Assembly: GCA_964017145.1 (NCBI GenBank)
Contig: OZ024844.1
Span: forward strand, 1,116,001-1,180,000
Reading direction: 5' to 3'
DNA from: Agrocybe praecox
Taxonomy: Eukaryota; Basidiomycota; Agaricomycetes; Agaricales; Agrocybaceae
DNA: 64,000 nucleotides
The notes below the pieces were generated by a model. It worked only from the letters and a program-made list of their open reading frames with translations, did not search any database and had not been told where the DNA came from. This document shows, piece after piece, positions 35,870 through 47,398 of the stretch (position 1 is its first letter; the number at the start of each line of letters is the position of its first letter). Made by a program: the position numbers and the translations under genes.

Positions 35870-36950
35870 TGTATTTTCTCTAGACGTCGATACCAAACTC
35901 TTACTGACCCCTGAAATTTGTAGCCCGTAAATGTCACAGTGTGTATCCGGGGGTTATAGCGTACTGCTTTCTTGTTATTCTGAAGCTGCTGCCGTCGTGT
36001 CCTCGCGCAGTGAACCTCGCTTCTGACGATGTCAGTGGAATCAGGCCTTCCCGGATGCCTTCGAACTTTTAAGCTCGTTAGGCGGTCGGGTTTGAATAGT
36101 ATCGCTGCTGGTGGGTATTTGAATTCTATGATGCCGTCTTCGTTGGGTATGCTGACTTCCACTTTCCTTGCGTCCAGAATAATGTCTTTGATTGTACTTC
36201 GTGTTCCGTTAGCCTATGCCTCGACTGCGACGTTCACTTGGATCATCGCCTTCATTCCTTGCGCCAGCTGTATAGTGTCCTCTAGTTTTCGGGTTTTATT
36301 TTCTGTTAACTTCGCTATGGCCAGTCGTGTTTCCATGGATAATTCCCCATCGTTGTTGTCTTCGATATCTTCTGTGCGGACGACATATCAGACGTTGGAT
36401 GACTTCCGGTGTCTTATCAGCGCGTATGTGTATCATGCCTCGTGTACACCGTGTCTGGGAGTCACTAGTGAGGCATCTTTCCATGGCGTGGAGTTGAAGT
36501 CCGGTACGTTACATTCTTTATGCATCAAAATAAACTTTCTGATCTTGTCAACGTCTCCCTACATAAACTGGAGGTCTGTTCAGGATGCCGGTCCATACTT
36601 GGTCTTTCACCCTTATCTGCTCCTTCACGATGACGACGGTGTCAAATTGCTCGAAGATTTCCCTGCCTATCCGCATATATTGGTCGTCGTCGGCCTTGTC
36701 GACATACAAAGCCCCGCTACTGTTCGCCACGGGTGGGAATTGGTGGGGATCTCCTGTAAGAATGACGTGCATCGACGCGAAGGGCTCTTCTGCGCTTCCC
36801 ACAGTTTCGTCGCACACTTTTGTCCCCCAACCGGTCTTTACCTCTGGTGGCGGGTCATTATCTGGTTCGCACTACTACCACTGTAGTAGTATCGTTGACA
36901 AGCTCTCTTGGTCAAGGTGCGCTACCTCCGGTCGCTTTGTCGAGACCCAA
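35870..36950 (-). pseudogene. PIF1-like helicase relic
   Basis: The minus strand carries PIF1 motifs in broken order of frames: HVILTGDPHQFPPVANSSG (~36755), VKEQIRVKDQVW, a degraded LVTPRHGVHEA followed by TGA, then TIQLAQGMKAMIQVNVAVEA followed by TAG, then GTRSTIKDIILDARKVE and FKYPPAAILFKPDRL (~36100), ending near VTFTGYKFQGS (~35930). Walker A and B are not seen, so the 5' part is lost. At least two nonsense codons and two frame changes show it is dead. It is probably a remnant of a Helitron-type element or of a PIF1-like gene. Confidence 0.65.
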
Positions 36951-37369
36951 TACAAAGATCCGTTCGTCAAATGCTGAACCTGCTGGTATGCAACATTGGC
37001 ATCGCATTAACTTATCCTCTGATGACGCCCTTTTTTTTATAGATTTTCTGTTGGTATGTGGGTTGTGGACCGCGTTGGGAGCTCACTTATCCGACGGATT
37101 TTTTTTTTTTTTCAACGATGGACATTATTGACAGCTGTATATACATGAAATGCCAGTAGTTAGTAGGCGGTAATGAATGTGCCGAAAATATCTACGTACT
37201 TTATTACAAATAAAAATTGGTTTTCATGTATACGACATCCTGGACCATGTCTGTGCCTTGTCTGTGCCAAAAAATCAGAGTCCACTCTCGATTATGATTA
37301 TAACCCTCGTAAATCCAAGATTTCAAAATATATGCTGATAAATTTTGCAAGTCCTATAACATGATAATA

Positions 37370-38345
37370 CTAAAGACAGTTCAAACCATCTTCCAAAAGC
37401 CTCATTTCCATCTGTGTAACACCTCTCGTACCGAAAATCTTCTTCAGCATTGGGTATTTCTTCTCGTCCGATAGAGAAGATAGCCAAACCAGGTGTTTGT
37501 AACTTGTGCATCCCACCTCAGCGAAAACCCCTGAAAGATGGAGGAGCGAAGGCCGGCAAGACGACAGAAATTGACGTATGCTGCCGTCAATGCTGACGCC
37601 GAGGTTATGTGTATCAGGGGAATGCAAAAATACTGGTAGCGGGTTTGGGCAATGAGTTCCGTGGTTGGCATCGGGTAACCTGGTCGGAAGTGACTGGGGG
37701 GGTTGGTGGCAATCAACGCGCATGGGAGGAATTCGGTTCTAATTAAACACGTTAGCGGACGTAATTATCTGAGTAATTGATTGGATCACACCCGTATTTT
37801 TTTCCGACGATCGCCATGGTGCACTGTGATATATGCAACCGCGCTGGAAAGGCGTTTCTCAGCATCTAAGGAGTAACCGCCAAATAATTCGGGCTTTTCT
37901 GTTCGTAACTGTTTTGTTTTTGAGTTAAAGAGAACACTCTCAGGAATCTATTTATTATCTTACTGCCTCTTTGATTATAAACATTTCTTCAGGCTGTTCC
38001 GTCGTAACCTTGAATAAATCAAGATGCATGATGCACAAACAACGAATGTCCGCCTAAAGGGTGGGCATCAAGTGTGTAATAGTTGATTTTGGATATAATC
38101 TGATTACTTACCTTAATTTCCTCGACCTCTCTGTGAGAACATTTAAGTGCTGCAGCAAGCCGCTTGGTCTGTAATTTATTACCACTGTGAGTAGATGGAA
38201 CTTCAACGTAGGAAGAACATATACATTACGCACATTCATATTGCGTTTCCCCATATGTCTTCAAATTTTGATGGTAACACGGTATTTCGAGTTGGGCAAG
38301 CCGCAAGAGTTGGGATCAAATTGATTTTTACAAGTTTGAGAAAGC
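37370..38345 (-). CDS. Two-copy family protein with conserved C-terminal helical domain, copy 2
   Basis: Paralogue of 17364-18475 with the same exon layout. TKRLAAALKCSHREVEEIK (~38169-38112) is followed after an intron by ADIRCLCIMHLDLFKVTTEQ (~38054-37966). Then comes LRTEKPELFGGYSLDAEKRL through HHGDRRKKIR (~37908-37790), and the last exon (~37740-37370) ends FLSSCRPSLLHLSGVFAEVG ... MEMRLLEDGLNCL. Introns are canonical and the frame is kept in these exons. The sequence upstream of the first listed exon (FEDIWGN... around 38260) reads into a stop in the frame conserved with copy 1, so the 5' end is unresolved and the gene may be 5'-damaged. Function unknown. Confidence 0.55.
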
Positions 38346-39002
38346 GCTTTAATATACCTTTCTAGACAGTCATGTGCTACTTAGTTGGTGAGTTAAAATT
38401 TGGCTTTAGAAGCTTAAATTCGTTTACATGTAAACCAACTTAAACGCGTACAGTGTGCGTCACCACCTCGCGATCACTAGTTTGCCAGCAAACAAACAAA
38501 AACATACCATCAAAAACTACATTCGTCGGGAAAAAAATAAAAACTCGACAGAAATGGCGTTTTCAGATGGGTTTCTTCCCAAATAAAATCGGAAAAAAAT
38601 CTACAAAAGATTTCTTGGACCCAAACGGGAGCTATCTGGGAGGTGGTGACTGGCACCACTGATTGTGTGGCGATGCATACGTACGCTAGAACTCCGCTCA
38701 TATCTTTCAGGCTCCGTCGTACGAGGTCTCATCTCCGCTAGCGCTGAGAACCTATGACATCATGCTTCCGGATTAGGCTGATGACCCCACCCTAAAGTTA
38801 CAGAGGTCAGGTGGGCCCGAACTCCGAATCTGGTTTCCCTCTTCCTACCACCATGTTGTATTTTTTAAAAATTGGTTTGTCTTGATTATTAGACTTCGTA
38901 GTCGTAAAATAGACACTAGTACTCCTTATAATAGTCTAAACCTCATAAGTAGGCATACCAAGTCATTTTTGACACGAGCATGACTGATCGAAAAATATTT
39001 CA
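38346..39002. repeat. Flanking repeat region upstream of copy 2
   Basis: It holds the palindrome GTTTACATGTAAAC (38420-38433) and, 230 bp further, CACTGATTGTGTGGCGATGCAT (38656-38677). Related sequences at 19207-19255 are GCTTACATGTAATC and GCCGATTGTGTGGCGATGGAT, 15 bp apart. About 200 bp seems inserted between the two halves here. Confidence 0.45.
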
Positions 39003-41355
39003 GTGACAGAACCAACGCCCTCCCCGCGAATGAAATCTTCAATTGTGCAGAAGATCCCATTTCTCACCAACGTGATTCATGAGGATGGCGGTCTAGAACG
39101 GATATGTCACTGGAATGGCCAAAACCCTAATCTCAGTGGTCTGGAGGTACAGTACAAGTATCATGCATATAATATGTGCTCACACATAAACTGTTATAGG
39201 ACACGATAGAGCAGCTGGGGAAATACGAATCTAAACTTTTTGGATTCACAGGTATTTCCCGTCCGCTATGCAACATGCAGGGAATTTTGGGACTATCCTC
39301 AGTACAGCCCAGCCGACGACACACATCCAAATTCGCATTCCCCACAAAGTGGTCAGCCCAAGAAGCGACTCAGGCTGTAGCATTAATTTGTGCATACAAA
39401 GTGGTGGATATTTACGCATTCGTCGACGAAATTGCGCTAATGCACTCTGGACCCATTCGCTGTGGAATTATGGAGCCATCCAATACCACTCTTTCGCTAG
39501 TAAGTCATTTCGTTTAGCATTTGCATTCACATTAAAGTGTCATCTTTATCATAGATTTTGGACTCTTTGGCGGACTGGCCAACTCTTCTGACCGACTTTC
39601 GTGCAAAAATGATCAGATCAAAGGCACAACTCAGCCTCGGCGTCGACGTTGCGCTTTCGCCCCACGTACGTTTGTTCAGGAAAATGACAACCGTGCAGGC
39701 AGGGATAGACTTCTCGAAAGTCCTTCACAATTTTCTGGCCGCAGCCATGCACATATCCTTTCTCAATATGCCTCGAAATGATCAGGCCATCCCAGACATT
39801 CCGGATGATTGCATGATCAAGTACGTTGCAAACCCTCTCATTAGTCGTTGATCTGAATGTGCTCACCTATACTTTTTTAGCAAGGATTTGGTGCCTGGAG
39901 GCTTTACCAGCCACTTCAATAGCGCTGAAGCTCGATATTTGAAGACAGTATGTTCGAGCACATCGAAAGGAGGGTCAATCAAACACTGTGCAACCTTCAA
40001 CCCTTGAAAAGTAATATCCTGATGCGAGGTAATTCAACACCTACCAACACAACCAAAATATCTCACTATTGTTATAGACTATTCGGACAAGACAGACGCT
40101 GGCTATGCACTTGTATCAGGCACACTGCAGGTCATGATCGACAACGAGGGCAACGAGGATGGACGAGTCTTAGAGGGCTTGGATGTTCCACGATGGCGAG
40201 CTGATATGAACATCGACGCCTTTGCGACATATTTAGTAGCATGGGAACATACCCGAGGGAAGCCTGGGTCTGGTCATATGAGCGAGTTTCCAGTAGGGCA
40301 CATGCGCTATGCGACAGTGAGTATGGAAGGCAGTATGCCTACGATAGGAATGAACGGAGACGGTTTGAATGTCTCCGTGGACTGCGTGGTCGGCAAAAAG
40401 CTTGTCATCGTGGGTGTTGGAGACGATGAATCAGTTGCGAACTTACTTAGAGGCCATCGTTCTGCCACCCGGTTCAAGAATGTGAGTATAAATTCTTCTA
40501 TATTTTGTGTCCAATTTATCATCAGAAAAATAGTTATGTCCGCGCAAACACACGAATGACGATGTGTTCGATGTGGTCCGGCATCGTACACTTGGAATAT
40601 TTTTATTCTACAGCTACAATGAAGGAAATGAATTCAGCTTTAATCCATACGTTCCTGCACTGTAGGGATGTAATCAACTCATCTCATCTGCCATCTCGAT
40701 CGTTGCTGCGCCAAATAGCTCATTTTTACTATTTGAGATTGGTCGAAAAGGCCATTGATACAACAGGTAATTTTGTAAACTATTCAACAGGCTAGCGGCT
40801 AATAGTAGCTACGTAGACCAGGAAACATTCCATTTACCTAGGATGAACCTCTTCGAGGGGGTTCTTGATTTACTCAGTTTATGCAATGCTGTACTCTTCA
40901 GCAACGTGTTGGATGCGCGAACATACAGAGCACCGAATCAGAGGCCTGACCAGGAGCCGACCACCAAAGAATATCGACGAATGATGGACTACGACCTCAA
41001 CGCACTCTCACGACAGGAGCGAGAAGCAGCTTGTTTCGCCCGCGGAATAAGCTTGCAGCTTTTATTCTGGTTTAATGCGACATACTTGGTACGGGATATG
41101 AGGACAGAGAGTGAACTGCCGGACCCTTGTGCATATTTATTGTCAAAGCAAGCCGTGGCAATGGCACGGCGGAAGGGAAATTATGAAGAGGCGGGTATCT
41201 CAGGGGTGCGGCACTGTACAGTGGATCTCCTGAACAGGCAGCTTGTTAATGTCCTTGAACTATATCCACCGGCCATGACGTTGTTCCGGGATGGGACAAT
41301 TTTACTTGCACCGATTCCATGGCCTATGATGAAGATCTATCTTACTTTGAAGTGA
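39003..41355 (+). CDS. JmjC/cupin-like protein of an agaricomycete family, probably lacking the metal triad
   Basis: Many exons with short introns, for example 39147-39199 and ~39500-39554, can be joined in frame. After IEQLGKYESKLFGF and SKFAFPTKWSAQEATQA come KDLVPGGFTSHFNSAEARYL and a core KTDAGYALVSGTLQVM. Next is MNIDAFATYLVAWEHTRGK, then VRANTRMTMC with VHLEYFYSTATM, matching the RPNTPH ... GGHFY ... ST layout I recall for basidiomycete JmjC proteins. The C-terminal exon (40843 on) has the typical LFEGVLDLLSLCNAVLF block. The HxD iron-binding His reads Lys (KTD) and the distal His is not evident, so demethylase or hydroxylase activity is doubtful. The start is uncertain: 39003 follows an AG and could be an internal exon, and the first ATG is 39030. 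The 3' end may extend to ~41560. Confidence 0.5.
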
Positions 41356-41749
41356 AACATCGAGCCAAACACAAGGAATACACCCGTAAGTTCGAGCATC
41401 TATGGACGATTATGGGCTACTAACATATTTTCAGGCACTCAAGATTTTCGTAGACTGGGATTAACCCGACTGGACAAACTATATTTTAAAGGTCTCAACA
41501 TACGGATACACAGAGACGCCCATGCTACTTCCACTGCTAGTACTAGGGCCAAATGTCGAAGGTAGCGGCCCGCGATTGAAGTCCAAGGATGAATATATTT
41601 TTATATTTCTTTTCTTGTTGACGGTACGATAGCATTCACTATAGTCTTCAGCGGACAAGTTATGTAAGCTTGAATTAAACAATAAAGAAACTCTGGTCAA
41701 ATATAGTAGATAAAGAACCCTTTTGTGGACATAATCAGCTCTAGATGGT

Positions 41750-43150
41750 CGATACGGAAGGCCATTGATCTAGTTTAATCTTCATGATGTGAGCCCTCAG
41801 ACCTTTCTGATATAGATTGAATTGAAATCGATCTCACCTCCCAAGACTTTTATAGGTAAGTGACTATTCGCATCTCAAGACCCTCACCACTTACCAACAC
41901 CGACATATCCCATATTTTATTCTACTGCGCAGGTGTCCAAATTCGTCACTCACTGGATCATGCTTCACTCAGGCTCGATGCTGATCAAGAGATAACAGAG
42001 GTTTGAACACGCCAAAGATAGTACTAATTTCCAGGACGAGCGCTAATTATACGCTTTATCAGATGCCAGATTTTCTTCTGGTTTCTCGTCACGATGTGCG
42101 TATCTCTTTATCTTACAGCAGCCTCAAAATGACTGTAGGTTTCTAGTACATTGACCAGGATCGACTTGAACTGATTATGTGTAGTTGAGCACGAACCAAC
42201 TTGCGGATACTGTCACGGCGGAAAGAAGGACCTTGATTTCGAAACACAATACCACACTATGCTCGATGGAAAATGAGACCAGTGAGTTTTCCTACTTGCA
42301 TCATAATTAATTTCTGATCCTTTTCGGTTTTGAGGAAATTGAATGTAGGTTAATGTTCATCTTCCAAGTTCGAAATTGTATCGAATATCGTCTTTTCCGA
42401 ATATGCTCTGGTTCAAGAGCAAGTCTGCTGATACATGTTTGACTTCACCAATCTCACCGCTGTCGACAATGGCTTTTGCACGTTTGATGGCTGGGTGGAA
42501 CGTAGATAGATATGGTAAATCACGCGTACTTTTCACTCGAGTCTTACCATATGTCTAAACGTACCTATAATGATAGGCATCCAGTAAAACCAACCCTTTC
42601 TCCTTGGACAACGCGCACATGGCACGCGTCTCAGCTGCCGTCACGTCTGCTGTCGGCTTTTCGTTCAGGGCGTGTTTACCGGCTCGAAGAGCTTTCATGG
42701 TTCATTCATAATGCAGACTGTCGGGGAGCTAGGGAGGATTAGTAGCACTGTCAATCCAAAGATTCCCTCTCAAATGTAATACGATGACGTACCGCGTTAA
42801 TACACAACATCCACCTCTGGATCATCCAACAACTTTCGATAGCCCTCATACGCCTTCTCGATTCCCCGCTTACTTTGCATACTCTCGCGCTCCATGTAGG
42901 CTATGGGCTGCAACGACGTAAACGACCATGTCGGGGTGCGAGCGCGCTGGGAGGAAAAGAGCGAGAGGGCCGATGGCTGCTGCGCCTAAGATACTGAATT
43001 TGAGTGGCTGAGTGGATTTTGAGGCTATCGGTGGGTTGTATATCTAGAATTGGAAGGATAAATATACTGATTAATGAGAGAAGAATACGAGGTTTAAACG
43101 CACCTTGTAGGGGCGCAAGTCAAATGGAATGACGGCAGGAGGAGGGGTGG
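41750..43150 (-). pseudogene. Gfo/Idh/MocA-type NAD(P)-dependent oxidoreductase pseudogene
   Basis: The minus strand from ~43130 reads IPFDLRPYK, an intron (GTGCGT...TCTAG), then a Rossmann start KFSILGAAAIGPLALFLPAR and HPDMVVYVVAA. After a frame change come RGIEKAYEGYRKLLDDPEVD and VVY. Then follow SLHYE, TGA (42704-42702) in place of the usual Trp, and TMKALRAGKHALNEKPTAD with the family EKP motif. GLVLLDAYHYR comes next, then an intron whose acceptor lacks a good AG, and FHPAIKRAKAIVDSGEIGEV. Beyond ~42360 similarity decays. Functional relatives reduce or oxidise sugars and dihydrodiols. Frameshifts plus a nonsense codon show it is dead. Confidence 0.7.
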
Positions 43151-43620
43151 TGGCAGACGAGGAGGGGCAGATAGCAGCATATAGCAAACGGCCAGGAGGA
43201 GGAGGAGGAGGAACGGCAGACAACGACGACAACGAGCGGGTATGGCTGCAAAGGCAAACGAGGAAGAGCAGCAGCAGCAGACGGCAGGAGGACGGGTAGT
43301 GGCAGATGAGGAGGAGCAGGAGGAGCAGATAGCAGAAGACCAGGAGGAGTGGGTATGGCTGCAAAGGCGAACGAGGAAGAGCAGCAGCAGACGACGACGA
43401 GACGTGAAGGACGAGCAGCAGGACGAGCAGCAGCAGACGAACGACGAGGACGACGCAGGAGCAGATAGCAGAAGACCAGGAGGAGCGAGTATGGCTGCAA
43501 AGGCTAACGAGGAAGAGCAGCAGCAGACAACAAGAAGTGAAGGACGAGGAGCAGCAGTAGCAGACGAACAACGAGGACGACGCCAACAGCGAATGTTGTC
43601 TTTGGTGTTTCCTGCCTCGT
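43120..43620 (+). repeat. GC-rich AGG/CAG low-complexity tract
   Basis: Repeated AGGAGGAGG, GCAGCAGCAG and GACGACGA runs, with a recurring ~100-bp motif (TATGGCTGCAAAGGC at 43234, 43351 and 43491). It produces long shadow ORFs on both strands; none has a splice-supported gene structure. Confidence 0.7.
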
Positions 43621-43629
43621 CGTCGTGCT

Positions 43630-43965
43630 CGTGCTCGTCAGTCAATCCTCATCTGCGTCTCCCGGTCGTGCCTCCTCGCTCCTCCGCGTCGGTGCCTTCG
43701 TTGGTGTCGGCGGTCGTCGTCTTTGTCGCCCTTGTTCTCCCTCGTCCTCGTCCTCGTCCTCGCCAGTCAATTCTGGTTCCGGTTCGTGCCTCCTCGTTCC
43801 TCTGCGTCGGTGCCTTCGTTGGTGTCGGCGGTCGTCGTCTTTGTCGCCCTTGTTCTCCCTCGTCCTCGTCCTCGTCCTCGCCAGTCAATCCTCATATGGT
43901 TCCGGTTCGTGCCTCCTCGCTCCTCCGCGTTGGTGCCTTCGTTGGTGTCGGCGGTCGTTGCCTTC
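43630..43965 (+). repeat. ~120-bp tandem repeat, about three units
   Basis: Units begin GTGCCTCCTCGCTCCTCCGC near 43668, 43785 and 43909 (spacing 117 and 124 bp) and end in CCTCGTCCTCGCCAGTCAAT. Open in several frames. Confidence 0.8.
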
Positions 43966-44239
43966 GCCTTTTCTCAAGGGTCTTCGGTCTTCATAGTCGC
44001 TGTTGGTGGTTGTGGTAAGTTCAAATATCATGTTGCTGTGCGTGGTGGTGTATGTACATTAAGATATATTGAATTAAAATTGAAAAGTACCCCGAACGTT
44101 TGGTATTGAAGATAATAGCCAAACGTTGAGCCCTTTATAAGGCAAATGACTGCAAAATGTAACTCTCACCTTACATCCACAACCACAACCACAACCACAT
44201 CTATACAGCATCACACACCCACACACTCATAACCTCACT

Positions 44240-44582
44240 ATGACTACCATCCGGATGCGCTACAACACCCAAGCCGTCTCGTTCATCAGGACGATTGCCA
44301 TTCAAACGGTGGCCCCCGCCTTGCGAAGGTACCACGCTCGAATGGCAGCGACGGGTGGGGCGTTCAATTTGGCTGCATATACCTTTCATATAATGTGAGT
44401 ATTTGACTTGAAACTGATTGGATTACAAGTGCACTTACTCAAAATTTAGCGATGCCTTCGCCTTGAGAGTCGATGAATTGCAGGTCGTGGTCGTCGCGTA
44501 CGACCAATTCGGAAACGCGCGAATGTTCTTCGCCATCTTCGAGGGACCAGGAGGAGCGACTACATGGATGATGTTCATATAA
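44240..44582 (+). CDS. Small two-exon orphan gene (~95 residues)
   Basis: Exon 1 is 44240-44394 (MTTIRMRYNTQAVSFIR...). A 55-bp intron (GTGAGT...ATTTAG) and exon 2 (44450-44582) join in frame to give a 95-residue protein rich in Ala, Val, Phe and Met. It contains ATGGAFNLAAYTFHI and VDELQVVVVAYDQFGNAR and ends in TTWMMFI. A TATA-like CCTTTATAAGG lies ~115 bp upstream, after a repeat-rich region, and the leader has a (CCACAA)n-type run (44174-44194). The clean splice and promoter-like context support a real gene, but I know no homologue. Confidence 0.45.
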
Positions 44583-46414
44583 GAACTTTGGGCTGCTCGT
44601 GAGTGTTTGACGCGGTGTCTGGGCAATTATGTTAATTTTTTTTTCTCTTAAGGATCCATGTAGTTAGTTAGGTAAAAGAATTTCTACGATGCTATGTACT
44701 CAGAATTGGTCAATTCTATGTGAGATCTTATATTCGAATACACGGTAATTAAGCACATGTGTCAAATGAACATAATGCGATCCAAGTACGAACGCGTCGC
44801 GACATTAGAAAATGTACACGTGATATGTAAAAACATAAGCATGACGAACTATATATAGAAAATGGCGAGGCTTGGCAATCATAAATACAAACAAAAATAG
44901 AACCTACTTACAAACAAAAAAGTCGGTGGCTATAATTGAACTATTGACTGTAACCGGTGATGCTGGTTGTTATTTACCGCTGACGGCAACCTCTCTTTCC
45001 CTGGAAAAAGACAACTATATAGATGTCATATGGAATCTAATGCCTTTTTCTTTTAGAAAAAATATTGTTTTTCGGGAGTTGGGACAATAAAGGATGGATA
45101 AATGGTGTCTGTTTCCGGAAGTACCCAACAGATAAAGAATACCTTTTCGTTCATGTGTATATTTATCACCTAGAAACAGATCGGGAATACAAATGCCGAG
45201 TTTCCCGACACATTTCCAGGGTAAATGTGATGTACAGTCACATGTACCTTTTTCTTTTTCCCAGGATACTGATCTATTCAAAGATACTCAGTAACAGAAA
45301 GAAAAAAAACCCCTAAAAGGGGTATTTGTATATACTGTACGAAAGTGTATGGTGACAACCTGATAAGGGTGCGTTACATTTCTGGTCGCTGCCACATTAG
45401 CAACCTGGGGGGGGGGGGGTTATGTGTTACAAAAGCCAGAATAAGCAGCGTGGGTGCAAATCGACCCAGCATCAAGCACCAAAAATCAAGTTTGTTTCAA
45501 TTAATTGTAGAATTATATTGTATACGTAGAAACACAAAATTCATCGAAAATTTGTCAAAAAAGAGCCAAAAAATACTTGTCACTGTCTTAGCAACCTGGC
45601 CTGAGTTATGTTTTACAGGTACACAGGTTAGGCAACAAATGTGCCGATGTGTTACGCATTACGTTGCCACCATACACTCTTGTACAGTATATTATATTGT
45701 GTTAGATGGAAAGGGGTAGTAGCACAGCATTAGACCCCAACTTGACAGTAGCGTAAAATTAGCGGAAAAGTAGTCTGTATAGTCAATTTAATATAGATCA
45801 AATCCATAGACTGAAACTGTATTTTATCACCGATTGGAAAGATGGAAATTAAATGGAGCTCAAAGTACCGTTAATTTTGACCATTATTAGATCTATTACC
45901 TTGGCTGATATATAGCTGGGCATGCTGCGTTACTGCAGATGTAACAATATTAATGAACAACTGTGTAATCATTCCATATAAGCATAAGTGGCATATCAAA
46001 ATGGAGATGATCATATACCATTTGGTACAGGATTGTTGTTCATATATCAAGTTTCAACATATATAGAAGGAATTTGAATGGTATGCATATGAATATTCAC
46101 ATACAAATCAAACCCTGAATAATCGTAGCCATGATTAGCCTGGAATACTGTTGACACCCTTTGGCTCCATACTCAAGTAACACATGTCCTTCCTACATAT
46201 TTGTATTTGTATCTGTTACCCGTACGGGTCACCTCAACCCCTGAATTTTCTATACCAATATTCTATTTATTGGAAGTGACAGCACACCTTAGAGAATATG
46301 AAAGAAGACACCTTAGGCGATGGATATTGGAACACTATCTCCAAAAATAATTCATTAGCAGTATAAAAACTCGTTCCTCAAGCAAACAATGTTACACCCA
46401 CAGTTCTCGATACA
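44583..46414. other. 1.8-kb A/T-rich gap
   Basis: No supported gene. It contains a 13-bp G run (~45407-45419) and two diverged copies of a TTAGCAACCTGG...TTATGTNTTAC segment (45391 and 45590). A TATA-like GTATAAAAACTCG at ~46361 precedes the next gene. Confidence 0.4.
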
Positions 46415-47398
46415 ATGCCAGCCAAAGCATCCATCAGTGAACCAGTTGACACTCCACTCCATGACTTTATTGCATATTCTTCAAGCTGTGACCACCCACT
46501 CTCTTCAGCGTCAATGGAATCTGTACCTTTGCCAGCTGATACAAATGCCAAGGCTGATTGCCTTGAAGTTGGCGAAATTTCTGGATTTGCCAGTACCGAC
46601 TCTGTTTTTCAAGTGCCCCCACCATTGCTCAAAAGTGTCTATTTTCCTCCCAAGCCTCCCCTTCATTTACGCGTTAAATTACCAACAAGTCCCATTATGC
46701 GCACACCCTTACCCTTTTCAACAAATCTCCCAAATAAAGTCTTGCTGTACAGGGCACCTTTTCATCCTCTTTTTCCAAAACACTTCCCAGAAAGAGTACA
46801 CCTTCGCTCAAATGACATGAAGCGACTATTTGAAGGATTTCGTTGGAAAGAACCAGCATTGAGCGAAAGGGATCTGGAGATCAAGCGTGGAGGAGTACTA
46901 TGCATTGCAAGAATTCATCATCTATGGTTCGCAGAGGAGTTCTATGGCGCAACATGGATGATTGCTTTTGACGAAGAAAATGCAAAGTACCCTTACAAGC
47001 TTCGACCAGGAACAAAGGTCATTTTTGCACCATCAGCTGATGGTCATTCACTCTTGGACGTTGCTTACCATCTCACCCGAGTACGCTTGGTCGATAAGCA
47101 CGCAGTCATTGTGGAAGCAGTTGCATATACCCATCCTCATCAGACTTACTTCACCGACTCAAGCCGTAAATGGCCCCCTATTTTGCTTGTCATCCCAGTT
47201 ACAGCACCTTTAGAGGGCTTCGAGAGACAGGTTCGATACTGTCTTCAGAAGCAAAAGAGATTAGTTCAAAGTCAGGTTCAACTTACTTTGTGGGAAAAGG
47301 TTCAACGTTTTATTTCTCATAAATATATAGTCTCTAATCTCATTGTAACACGGCCATCTGGAATTTATATTTACGACTATCAGCAATGTCCACCTTAA
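46415..47398 (+). CDS. Intronless orphan gene, 327 residues
   Basis: A single uninterrupted frame from ATG 46415 to TAA 47398, unusual in this intron-rich window, with a TATA-like box ~50 bp upstream. The N-terminal ~75 residues are Ser/Pro-rich and disordered-looking. Then come a proline-rich stretch (PPPLLKSVYFPPKPPLHL) and a folded-looking part with many aromatic and basic residues (RDLEIKRGGVLCIARIHHLW, WMIAFDEENAKYPYKLRPG). It ends QQCPP. No domain is recognised. Absence of introns could mean a retrocopy, capture by an element, or a young gene. Confidence 0.5.
   Translation: MPAKASISEPVDTPLHDFIAYSSSCDHPLSSASMESVPLPADTNAKADCLEVGEISGFASTDSVFQVPPPLLKSVYFPPKPPLHLRVKLPTSPIMRTPLPFSTNLPNKVLLYRAPFHPLFPKHFPERVHLRSNDMKRLFEGFRWKEPALSERDLEIKRGGVLCIARIHHLWFAEEFYGATWMIAFDEENAKYPYKLRPGTKVIFAPSADGHSLLDVAYHLTRVRLVDKHAVIVEAVAYTHPHQTYFTDSSRKWPPILLVIPVTAPLEGFERQVRYCLQKQKRLVQSQVQLTLWEKVQRFISHKYIVSNLIVTRPSGIYIYDYQQCPP

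Noticed and set aside
43071..44109. ORFs of 120-260 codons over the AGG/CAG and CCTCGT repeats
   Set aside because: Open in multiple frames on both strands because of low complexity; no coherent gene structure.
45407..45419. G-run considered as a G-quadruplex or telomere-like tract
   Set aside because: A single 13-bp homopolymer; no repeated G blocks and no telomeric repeat units nearby.
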